This document shows, piece by piece, positions 57,779 through 64,000 of a stretch of DNA of 64,000 nucleotides. The notes below the pieces were generated by a model. It ran no database searches, was not told the origin of the DNA, and was given only the letters and a program-made list of their open reading frames with translations. Origin of the DNA: Castellaniella sp. (GTDB lineage: Bacteria; Pseudomonadota; Gammaproteobacteria; Burkholderiales; Burkholderiaceae_B); the NCBI GenBank assembly GCA_019104865.1, contig JAHRWZ010000036.1:1-64000 (forward strand), written 5' to 3'. Each line of letters begins with the position of its first letter. Positions within the stretch are counted from its first letter, which is position 1. A program made the translations under genes and the position numbers.

Positions 57779-57790
57779 GATGCGCATCAA
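57777..57790. promoter_or_regulatory. Perfect FNR/ANR-type site upstream of ftrABCD
   Basis: TTGATGCGCATCAA matches TTGAT-N4-ATCAA at all ten specified bases and lies within an 18-base perfect palindrome (57775-57792). The centre is about 92 bases before the ftrA start. A TAAATT -10-like element at 57832-57837 would put it near -60 of the transcript. Confidence 0.6.
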
Positions 57791-57837
57791 AAATTTTTCA
57801 TCTTTTCTGGATTCCCGGTTTTGTAAGGTGGTAAATT

Positions 57838-57856
57838 AACGAGAATCATTCTTCTT
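57838..57856. promoter_or_regulatory. Fur-type iron box at the ftrA promoter
   Basis: AACGAGAATCATTCTTCTT contains the dyad AGAAT-C-ATTCT and resembles the Fur consensus around GAATCATTC. It sits just downstream of the -10-like TAAATT, where Fur binding would block transcription in iron-rich conditions. Confidence 0.6.
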
Positions 57857-57875
57857 ACGATCTCGGAGATCATTC

Positions 57876-58412
57876 ATGGTGAACAAGTTGTTCGTAGCAC
57901 TGGCTGGGCTGAGTCTGGCATCGTCCTCATTTGCGGCTGAATACCCTATCGGCCAGCCGAAAGACATCAATGGCCTGGAAGTCGCGGCGGTGTACCTGCA
58001 GCCTGTCGAGATGGCACCGGAAGGCATGATGCGCGCGGCGAAGGACTCCGACATCCACCTCGAAGCCGATATCCATGCGACCGCTGACAACAAGAATGGT
58101 TTGCCCGAAGGCTCCTGGGCTCCCTATCTGAATGTTCAGTATGTCCTGCAGAAACAAGGCAGCGACAAGGTCCTGAAGGGCGATCTGATGCCGATGGTGG
58201 CCAACGACGGCACGCATTATGGGGATAACGTCAAGCTTGAAGGCCCCGGCAAGTACCAGCTGACTGTCATTGTCGGTTCCCCCGAGACCGCGCACGACAA
58301 CCACTTCGGCCGCCATGTGGACAAGGAGACGGGCGTTGCCCCCTGGTTCAAGACCTTCGAAGTGAAGTACGACTTCGTCTATGCCGGCACGGGCAAGAAG
58401 GGCGGCTATTGA
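57876..58412 (+). CDS. ftrA: Periplasmic ferrous iron-binding protein, P19/FtrA type
   Basis: A 178-residue periplasmic protein of the P19 family, which binds copper and iron and delivers iron to the FtrC permease. The signal peptide ends near SSFA-AEYPIG (residue 20-21). Metal-site candidates seen are the Met/Glu segment VEMAPEGMM, the histidines of DIHLEADIHA, GTHYGDN and HDNHFGRHVD. It is the first gene of a set matching Bordetella ftrABCD. CGGAGAT precedes the ATG. A Fur-like box and an FNR-like box lie upstream. Confidence 0.92.
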   Translation: MVNKLFVALAGLSLASSSFAAEYPIGQPKDINGLEVAAVYLQPVEMAPEGMMRAAKDSDIHLEADIHATADNKNGLPEGSWAPYLNVQYVLQKQGSDKVLKGDLMPMVANDGTHYGDNVKLEGPGKYQLTVIVGSPETAHDNHFGRHVDKETGVAPWFKTFEVKYDFVYAGTGKKGGY

Positions 58413-58425
58413 GGTGGCACCGGTC

Positions 58426-58842
58426 ATGACTTCGCACATGTTTCAGTTCTCTCCAACCCATGACAGTCCGGGATGGTCGGCCGGCGTCACCCGGGGTGCG
58501 CGCGCCTGGCTGGCGTTGGCGCTGCTGTCGCTGGCCGGGTGGCTGGCGCCGCTGTCCGCGGCACATGCCGAAATGCCGGTCTATACGTTGACCTTCAATG
58601 CGGACGGAACCTTCGAGCCCACTCGGCTGGAAGTCCCCGCAGGGCGGTTCAAGATCGTGCTGGTGAACAAAAGCACCAAGGCGGTCGAATTCGAAAGCCT
58701 GCCCTTGCGCAAAGAAAAGGTCCTGGGTCCGGGAGTGACATCCTTTATCGTGTTCACCCTCTCGCGACCAGGCGAATACCCCTTCTTCGATGATTTCCAC
58801 CCCCAGGTGAAGGGCACCCTGGTGGTATTGCCCAAACCCTGA
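58426..58842 (+). CDS. ftrB: Cupredoxin-like protein FtrB
   Basis: A 138-residue exported protein with an N-terminal hydrophobic segment (about 26-45) and a cleavage site near SAAHA-EM, then a cupredoxin-like fold (LTFNADGTFEPTRLEVPAG, then FDDFHPQVKGTLVVL). In the Bordetella system FtrB is proposed to oxidise or hand over ferrous iron together with FtrA. The start at 58426 has GAGGTGG upstream; an earlier in-frame ATG lies inside ftrA and is unlikely. Classical type-1 copper ligands are not fully evident in the short sequence. Confidence 0.87.
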   Translation: MTSHMFQFSPTHDSPGWSAGVTRGARAWLALALLSLAGWLAPLSAAHAEMPVYTLTFNADGTFEPTRLEVPAGRFKIVLVNKSTKAVEFESLPLRKEKVLGPGVTSFIVFTLSRPGEYPFFDDFHPQVKGTLVVLPKP

Positions 58843-58857
58843 TTCAGGTATCTTTCC

Positions 58858-59715
58858 ATGGAACAAGTCGCCTTTATCGTCTGGCGTGAAAGTGTCGAGG
58901 CCATGCTGGTGGTCGGCATCCTGTATTCCTGGCTGCGCATGTCGCCCGAGGGGCGGCGCGGGCTGCCATGGCTTTGGGGTGGCGTTGGCGCCGGGCTCCT
59001 GTTGGCCGGGGCCTTGGCTCTCGCTTTGCTGGGGGTGGCTTCCTGGCTGTCAGATACCGGGCAGGAATGGTTTCAGACGGTCATCGCACTCATCGCGTGC
59101 GGCTTGGTGGTCCAGATGGTGGTCTGGATGCGGTGTCACGGCCGAGGCCTGAAGCGGGAACTGGAGACCGGCGCCTCCGAGCAGATCGGCGAGGATCATT
59201 GGTGGGGACTGCTCGCGTTGGTCATGATCGCCGTGGCGCGCGAAGGCAGCGAAACCGTGGTGTTCTTGTATGGCGCCATCTTGTCCTCCCAGGATGACGG
59301 TCATATGGCGTCGATGGCGCTGGCGGGTCTGGGTGGCTTCGCGGTCGCGCTGATGACCTTCTGGCTGCTGCAGCTGGGCGGACGAATCATCACTTGGCGG
59401 CGATTTTTCAAGCTGACCGAGATCCTGCTGTTGCTGCTGGCTGGCGCGCTGCTCGTGTCCGCCACGGACCGGCTGATTTCGCTGGATGTGCTGCCGGCCC
59501 TGATGGATCCGGTCTGGGATAGCAGCTGGTTGCTCGGCACCGAAGGCGGCCTGGGCAAAATCCTGGCTGATTTCGCTGGCTACCGGGCAGCTCCCGCGTT
59601 GTCGCAACTGCTGATCTGGATGGCCTACTGGGGTGTCGTCACCCAATTGCTGCATCGCGCCTCGCTCGTGCCCAGAGCGGTTGCGCAACCTGCGGGAACA
59701 CCGGCGGCGACCTGA
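58858..59715 (+). CDS. ftrC: FTR1-family high-affinity iron permease
   Basis: Inner membrane iron permease, 285 residues with about seven helices. Both REXXE iron-passage motifs are present: RESVE at residues 10-14 and REGSE at 128-132. It corresponds to FtrC of Bordetella. It starts 15 bases after ftrB. The gene order P19, cupredoxin, FTR1, polyferredoxin is complete. Confidence 0.93.
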   Translation: MEQVAFIVWRESVEAMLVVGILYSWLRMSPEGRRGLPWLWGGVGAGLLLAGALALALLGVASWLSDTGQEWFQTVIALIACGLVVQMVVWMRCHGRGLKRELETGASEQIGEDHWWGLLALVMIAVAREGSETVVFLYGAILSSQDDGHMASMALAGLGGFAVALMTFWLLQLGGRIITWRRFFKLTEILLLLLAGALLVSATDRLISLDVLPALMDPVWDSSWLLGTEGGLGKILADFAGYRAAPALSQLLIWMAYWGVVTQLLHRASLVPRAVAQPAGTPAAT

Positions 59716-59806
59716 ATCGTCGCTGCCATGAACAGGGATTTGCAAGGGGCAGGCGGTATGCGCTTTGCGCCCTGTGCTTTCGACGAGCGTATCCGGGAAC
59801 GATTTC

Positions 59807-61237
59807 ATGATCAGGTCATCTGCGCGCGGGCAGGGGTTTCGCGCGGGCGTCGCGCGTGTCGGGGATTTCCTGCGCGACCACCAACGCGCCATCCAGCGGA
59901 TGCAGTGGTCCATCGTGGGGGTCTACCTGGCGCTGTTGATCATTCCGGCCGCTCTGCCTCTGCCCGACCGCACCGCGTCTGTTTTCAACAACCTGACGGT
60001 GGTTGCCCAGTTTGCTTTCTGGGGTATCTGGTGGCCGTTCGTGCTGGTGTCCATTCCGCTGCTGGGCCGCGCCTGGTGCGGCCTGTTCTGTCCCGAAGGC
60101 GCCCTGACCGAATGGGCCAGCCGGCATGGACGAGGCGGTGCCATTCCGCGCTGGATGCGCTGGGGCGGCTGGCCCTTCGTGGCCTTCAGCCTGACGACGA
60201 TCTACGGGCAGCTGGTCAGCGTCTATCAGTACCCATGGGCCGTGGCGGCCGTGCTGGGTGGGTCTACGATCGCCGCCATGATCGTGGGCTGGCTGTACGG
60301 TCGCAACAAGCGCGTCTGGTGCAAATACCTGTGCCCAGTCAGTGGCGTATTCAATCTGTTGGCCAAGCTGGCTCCCTGGTATTACCGGGTGGATGCCCAG
60401 GCCTGGCGCGCGCCGGTGCGGCGCACCGAGACCATCAACTGTGCACCTCTGCTGCCATTGCGCAACATGCAGGGGGCGGCGGAATGCCACATGTGCGGCC
60501 GTTGCAGCGACTACCGGGGGGCCATCACGCTGTCGCCGCGATCGCCCGAGGCCGAGATCATCCATGTGGCCGAAGGCAGCGGTTGGCAGACGATGCTGAT
60601 TGTCTTTGGCTTGATGGGGATCGCCGTTGGGGCGTTTCTCTGGAGCGCCAGCCCCTGGTTCGTGACGATCAAGCAGACCATCGCCACCTGGCTGGTGAAC
60701 CACGACGTCTACTGGCCGCTGGCTGACAATGCGCCCTGGTTCATTCTGACCCATTATCCGGAGGTCAACGACAGCTTCAGCTGGCTGGACGGCGTGGTCA
60801 TCCTGATGTTCATCTTTGGCGCAGCCGTCGTGGTCGGCGGTGCCGCTTTTTGCGGTCTTTGGCTGGCCGACCGGGTGCTGCCGGCGGCGCAGCGGCCTGG
60901 AGTCCGCGATGCGGCGGGGCTGCTGTTGCGCAGTCCCCTGGCCGGCGTCTACAAACTGGCTCAGGGCCTGATTCCGGCTGCGGGCGTCGGGGTGTTCCTG
61001 GGCCTGTCGGCGACTACCCTGACCTTGCTCCAACATGAGGGCGTGCCGACCGGTTGGGCCAATCCGCTGCGCTTCACCCTGCTGACGCTGGCTCTGGCCT
61101 GGAGCCTGCGCTTCGAGTGGCGTCTGGCCGGCTTGCGCACGGTGCAACCGCTGCGGCGAGCATCTGCTGTCCTCGCGGTGGCGGCGGGGCTGCTGCCGTT
61201 CTGCTGGGCCTGGATGCTGTTCTTCGTCCTATGGTGA
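59807..61237 (+). CDS. ftrD: Membrane polyferredoxin FtrD (NapH-like)
   Basis: A 476-residue inner membrane protein with about eight helices and cysteine clusters resembling NapH/RdxA ferredoxins: WCGLFCPEG, WCKYLCPVSG and ECHMCGRC. It likely accepts electrons linked to iron oxidation during FtrABC transport. The ATG at 59807 has GGGAAC upstream; TTG and GTG codons earlier in the same frame (from 59765) are alternatives. It lies 91 bases after ftrC. Confidence 0.88.
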   Translation: MIRSSARGQGFRAGVARVGDFLRDHQRAIQRMQWSIVGVYLALLIIPAALPLPDRTASVFNNLTVVAQFAFWGIWWPFVLVSIPLLGRAWCGLFCPEGALTEWASRHGRGGAIPRWMRWGGWPFVAFSLTTIYGQLVSVYQYPWAVAAVLGGSTIAAMIVGWLYGRNKRVWCKYLCPVSGVFNLLAKLAPWYYRVDAQAWRAPVRRTETINCAPLLPLRNMQGAAECHMCGRCSDYRGAITLSPRSPEAEIIHVAEGSGWQTMLIVFGLMGIAVGAFLWSASPWFVTIKQTIATWLVNHDVYWPLADNAPWFILTHYPEVNDSFSWLDGVVILMFIFGAAVVVGGAAFCGLWLADRVLPAAQRPGVRDAAGLLLRSPLAGVYKLAQGLIPAAGVGVFLGLSATTLTLLQHEGVPTGWANPLRFTLLTLALAWSLRFEWRLAGLRTVQPLRRASAVLAVAAGLLPFCWAWMLFFVLW

Positions 61238-61268
61238 TCCGATCTTCGTACGCCGGGCTCCGGCGTGT

Positions 61269-61292
61269 GGGGCGTGCGGTGCCCCTTGTTTT
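61269..61292 (+). terminator. Terminator after ftrD
   Basis: GGGGC (61269-61273) and GCCCC (61281-61285) form a short stem followed by TTGTTTT. A second hairpin CGCCGG/CCGGCG (61251-61265) lies just before it. Together they plausibly end the ftr transcript. Confidence 0.6.
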
Positions 61293-61406
61293 GATACAGT
61301 GCCAGTAGCGTCCCGCGTGGCCGGCCTATGATCAGGATCGGCCAGCGGCACACTGGAGCAGGCCGGGCTTGGGCCTGCCACTCATCATCAGACGGAGGAA
61401 CATTGC

Positions 61407-62852
61407 ATGACTACGCCCCATTATCCCGATACCCGGCTGCTGATCGCCAACGCCTGGGTCGATGCCGCGGATGGCCGCACGCTCGACGTCGTCAATCCGG
61501 CGACCGGGCAGGTGATCGGCCGCGTGGCGCACGCCGGGAAGGCTGATCTGGACCGTGCTCTGGCCGCTGCCCAGCAGGGGTTCGAGGCCTGGCGCGCCAC
61601 CAGCGCCCACGAACGCGCCGCGACCATGCGCAGGGCGGCCGCCCTGCTGCGCGAGCGCGCCGACGATATCGCACGACTGCTGACGCTGGAGCAGGGCAAG
61701 CCGCTGGCCGAGGCCCGGGCCGAGACCCTGGCGGCGACCGGCATCATCGAGTGGTTTGCCGACGAGGGGCTGCGGGTCTATGGCCGCATCGTGCCCTCGC
61801 GCAATCCGGCGGCGCAACAACTGGTGCTGAAGGAACCGGTCGGTCCGGTGGCGGCCTTTACCCCCTGGAACTTTCCGATCAACCAGGTGGTGCGCAAGCT
61901 GGGCGCCGCGCTGGCCACAGGCTGTTCCTTCCTGTGCAAGGCAGCCGAGGAAACGCCGGCGTCACCCGCAGCGCTGCTGCAGGCCTTCGTGGATGCCGGG
62001 GTGCCGCCGGGGACGGTCGGCCTGGTGTATGGCGATCCTGCCGAGATCTCCGCTTATCTGATCCCGCATCCCGTCATCCGCAAGGTGACCTTCACCGGGT
62101 CCACCGCCGTCGGCAAGCAGCTCGCCGCGCTGGCGGGCGCCCACATGAAGCGGGTGACCATGGAACTGGGGGGCCATGCGCCGGTCATCGTGGCCGAGGA
62201 TGCCGACGTCGAGCTTGCCGTGTCCGCAGCCGGCAAGGCCAAATTCCGCAACGCCGGCCAGGTGTGCATCTCGCCGACCCGTTTCCTGGTGCACAGCAGC
62301 CTGGTGGGCGAGTTCACCAAGGCCTTCGTGCGGCAGACGCAGTCCCTCAAGGTCGGGGCGGGCCTGGACGAGGGGACAACCCTGGGGCCTCTGGCCAATC
62401 CCCGTCGCCTGACGGCGATGGCCCAGGTCGTCGATGACGCCCGGCGGCGTGGCGGCGAGATCCTGACTGGCGGCCACCGGGTCGGCGAGGTCGGCAACTT
62501 CTTTGCACCGACTCTGATCAGTGGGTTGACGACGCAATCCGACCTGTTCAACAACGAGCCCTTCGGCCCAGTGGCCGGCATCCTGCCTTTCGATCGTCTC
62601 GAGGGAGCTATCGCCGAAGCCAACCGCCTGTCCTACGGATTGGCGGCTTATGCCTTCACCCGTTCGTTCAAGAACGTGCGGCTGCTGTCCGACGGGGTCG
62701 AGGCCGGCATGCTGTGGATCAATCAGCCGGCGACCCCCTCGGCCGAGCTGCCGTTTGGCGGTATCAAGGATTCCGGCTATGGCACCGAAGGCGGCCCCGA
62801 GGCTCTGGAGGCCTACCTCAACACCAAGGCCGTGTCGGTCGTTGGGGTCTGA
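61407..62852 (+). CDS. NAD(P)-dependent aldehyde dehydrogenase, succinate-semialdehyde dehydrogenase type
   Basis: A 481-residue class 3-like aldehyde dehydrogenase close to GabD/SSADH enzymes. It has the cofactor motif [13 protein letters not shown], the catalytic glutamate in [13 protein letters not shown], and the nucleophilic cysteine in [29 protein letters not shown] and [16 protein letters not shown] are family signatures. GGAGGAAC precedes the ATG. It stands alone here, so succinate semialdehyde is only a plausible substrate; if so it would complete the GABA route begun by gabT in the same window. Confidence 0.87.
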   Translation: MTTPHYPDTRLLIANAWVDAADGRTLDVVNPATGQVIGRVAHAGKADLDRALAAAQQGFEAWRATSAHERAATMRRAAALLRERADDIARLLTLEQGKPLAEARAETLAATGIIEWFADEGLRVYGRIVPSRNPAAQQLVLKEPVGPVAAFTPWNFPINQVVRKLGAALATGCSFLCKAAEETPASPAALLQAFVDAGVPPGTVGLVYGDPAEISAYLIPHPVIRKVTFTGSTAVGKQLAALAGAHMKRVTMELGGHAPVIVAEDADVELAVSAAGKAKFRNAGQVCISPTRFLVHSSLVGEFTKAFVRQTQSLKVGAGLDEGTTLGPLANPRRLTAMAQVVDDARRRGGEILTGGHRVGEVGNFFAPTLISGLTTQSDLFNNEPFGPVAGILPFDRLEGAIAEANRLSYGLAAYAFTRSFKNVRLLSDGVEAGMLWINQPATPSAELPFGGIKDSGYGTEGGPEALEAYLNTKAVSVVGV

Positions 62853-62916
62853 GGCGGTTGCTTTCCGCACGATACGCCCGGCTCCGCCACAGGAGACGGG
62901 CGGGCACGCACTTCAG

Positions 62917-62949
62917 CGATTGCCGCCGGTCGGAAATCGTCAATTTTTG
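62917..62949 (+). terminator. Terminator after the aldehyde dehydrogenase gene
   Basis: CGATT-G-CCG pairs with CGG-A-AATCG (one mismatch) around CCGGT and is followed by TCAATTTTTG. It lies directly before the NrdR-like sites. Confidence 0.6.
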
Positions 62950-62951
62950 AA

Positions 62952-62998
62952 TCACTACATGTAGTGTTTTGAGGTGGTTTGCGCACAAGGGTTGGTGT
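62952..62998. promoter_or_regulatory. Pair of NrdR-like boxes upstream of nrdA
   Basis: TCACTACATGTAGTGT (62952-62967) holds a perfect 14-base palindrome and matches the NrdR consensus ACACTATATATAGTGT at 13 of 16 positions. A degenerate second copy, GCACAAGGGTTGGTGT (62983-62998), keeps the outer CAC and GTGT and lies exactly 31 bases further on, the usual three-turn spacing of NrdR box pairs. Confidence 0.65.
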
Positions 62999-63080
62999 AC
63001 CATGTGCACAGGATCGGATGTCGTTCCACGACGGACGCACCCGATCCCCCCTCATCCATCATTCAAAAAAGACGACCACC

Positions 63081-64000
63081 ATGATCAAGACCGTTATCAA
63101 ACGCGATGGCAGGAAAGAGCCCTTCATCCCGTCGAAACTGAATGGCTGGGGGGAATGGGGGGCCACCACTCTGGGCGATGGGGTGGACTGGCCGTCGGTG
63201 GTGCTCGAGACCGTCACCAACATGCCCGAGGAGTGTTCCTCGGAATTCCTGCAGATGCAGCTCATCCGGCACTGCCTGGATGCCGACACCTGGTCCTATA
63301 ACCGCATGGCCGGCCGCCTGTACGCCGCGCTGGCCCAGAAGGAACTCAAGGACGTCTGCGACGGAGCCTTTCCCACGGTGTTGGCCCTGCACCGGCGCCT
63401 CGAAGGCCTGGGTTACATGGAACGTCTGGACTATTCGGAAGAGGAATATTTCCAGGTCGAAGGAATGATCGACCACACCCGGGATTTCGAATACGCCCAC
63501 TATCAGATCCATACGCACCGGTCGAAATATGCAATTTCCGACCGCGTCAATGGCATCCACTACGAGACCCCACAGTTCGTCTACATGCGCATGGCGATGG
63601 CCCTGGCGGTGGACCAGCCCCGCGAACGCCGCATGCGCGACGTGGCAAAATTCTACGAGCACCTGTCCAAAAACCGCATTAACGCGCCCACGCCCAACCA
63701 CATCAACCTGGGCACCCCGCTGCGCGGCTATGCCAGCTGCTGCCTGTACGCATCGGGCGATTCCGCGCGTTCCATCGCGGTGGGCAACCACATCGCCAAC
63801 ACCATGACCTACATGAGTGCGGGGATCGGTTCGTACCTGCAGACCCGCTCGGTCAACGATCCGGTGCGCGGCGGCGTGATCCGCCATCAGGGCAAGCTGC
63901 CCTATCTACGGGCGGTCGTGGCCGAGATCAAGGCGAATCTGCAGAACGGACGGGGCGGCGCCTGCACCAGCTATTTCTCGATCTTCGATCCGGAAGTCGA
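63081..64000 (+). CDS. nrdA: Class I ribonucleoside-diphosphate reductase alpha subunit (partial)
   Basis: Reduces ribonucleotides to deoxyribonucleotides. The first about 306 residues are present; the gene runs off the window end. The frame is open to base 64000. Seen are the N-terminal region IKRDGRKEPFIPSKLNGW, the LSKNRINAPTPNHINLGTPL substrate-site segment, the active-site cysteine region GYASCCLYASGDS, SAGIGSYLQTRSVNDPVRGG, and GGACTSYFSIFDPEVE at the edge. AAAGACGACC precedes the ATG. NrdR-like boxes upstream fit an RNR gene; a small-subunit gene would be expected beyond the window. Confidence 0.92.
   Translation, partial: MIKTVIKRDGRKEPFIPSKLNGWGEWGATTLGDGVDWPSVVLETVTNMPEECSSEFLQMQLIRHCLDADTWSYNRMAGRLYAALAQKELKDVCDGAFPTVLALHRRLEGLGYMERLDYSEEEYFQVEGMIDHTRDFEYAHYQIHTHRSKYAISDRVNGIHYETPQFVYMRMAMALAVDQPRERRMRDVAKFYEHLSKNRINAPTPNHINLGTPLRGYASCCLYASGDSARSIAVGNHIANTMTYMSAGIGSYLQTRSVNDPVRGGVIRHQGKLPYLRAVVAEIKANLQNGRGGACTSYFSIFDPEV

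Overview
The window looks like chromosomal DNA from a high-GC betaproteobacterium, most likely in or near the Alcaligenaceae (Bordetella/Achromobacter relatives). The evidence is the gene order mdh | gntR-sdhCDABE-gltA and odhAB-lpdA, the four-gene ferrous iron cluster of the FtrABCD type, and GC-rich coding sequence throughout. I cannot fix the genus. I saw no rRNA, tRNA, CRISPR array, insertion sequence or prophage.

Layout. Bases 1-17.4 kb are central metabolism: malate dehydrogenase (cut by the window edge), a divergent GntR regulator, the succinate dehydrogenase operon, citrate synthase, a malic enzyme on the opposite strand, the 2-oxoglutarate dehydrogenase complex, then zapE and trpS. 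From 17.4 to 27.2 kb lies a polyamine/GABA-type region. A minus-strand operon encodes a GABA aminotransferase and a putrescine/spermidine-type ABC importer. A MocR-type regulator and a second class III aminotransferase are on the plus strand, and a truncated hydantoinase B gene lies between the two groups. From 27.5 to 31.7 kb there is an AT-richer TorF-like porin gene, then a LysR regulator divergent from gcdH and a CoA-transferase gene (glutarate catabolism). From 31.7 to 36 kb an accessory operon encodes a PepSY protein, a DUF2271 protein, a PepSY/flavodoxin/FNR fusion reductase and ApbE.

From 36 to 47.4 kb a long minus-strand operon combines a PHA synthase, a complete ABC-type tripartite exporter (outer membrane factor, HlyD adaptor, RbbA-like ATPase, ABC-2 permease), acetoacetyl-CoA reductase, phosphotransacetylase, acetate kinase and a 55-residue membrane protein. 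From 47.5 to 54.7 kb are housekeeping genes (tex, dinG-like, bamD, rluD, pgeF). From 54.8 to 57.7 kb a second PHA set (phaC-phaB-phaR) is on the plus strand. From 57.9 to 61.2 kb comes ftrABCD, then an aldehyde dehydrogenase and the start of a class I ribonucleotide reductase alpha gene running off the end.

The most interesting signal is the 31.9-36 kb operon. The DUF2271 protein carries a D-x-x-T-G-A-S motif that fits covalent flavinylation by the ApbE encoded two genes downstream, which suggests a periplasmic flavin-based electron transfer chain. FNR/ANR-type palindromes (TTGAT-N4-ATCAA) sit upstream of this operon and of ftrABCD. The ftr promoter also has a Fur-like site, the nrdA promoter has a pair of NrdR-like boxes 31 bp apart, and the aminotransferase/MocR region has matched direct repeats in front of two genes. 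Together these suggest that several accessory redox functions here respond to low oxygen and iron, but every regulatory call rests on motif reading only.
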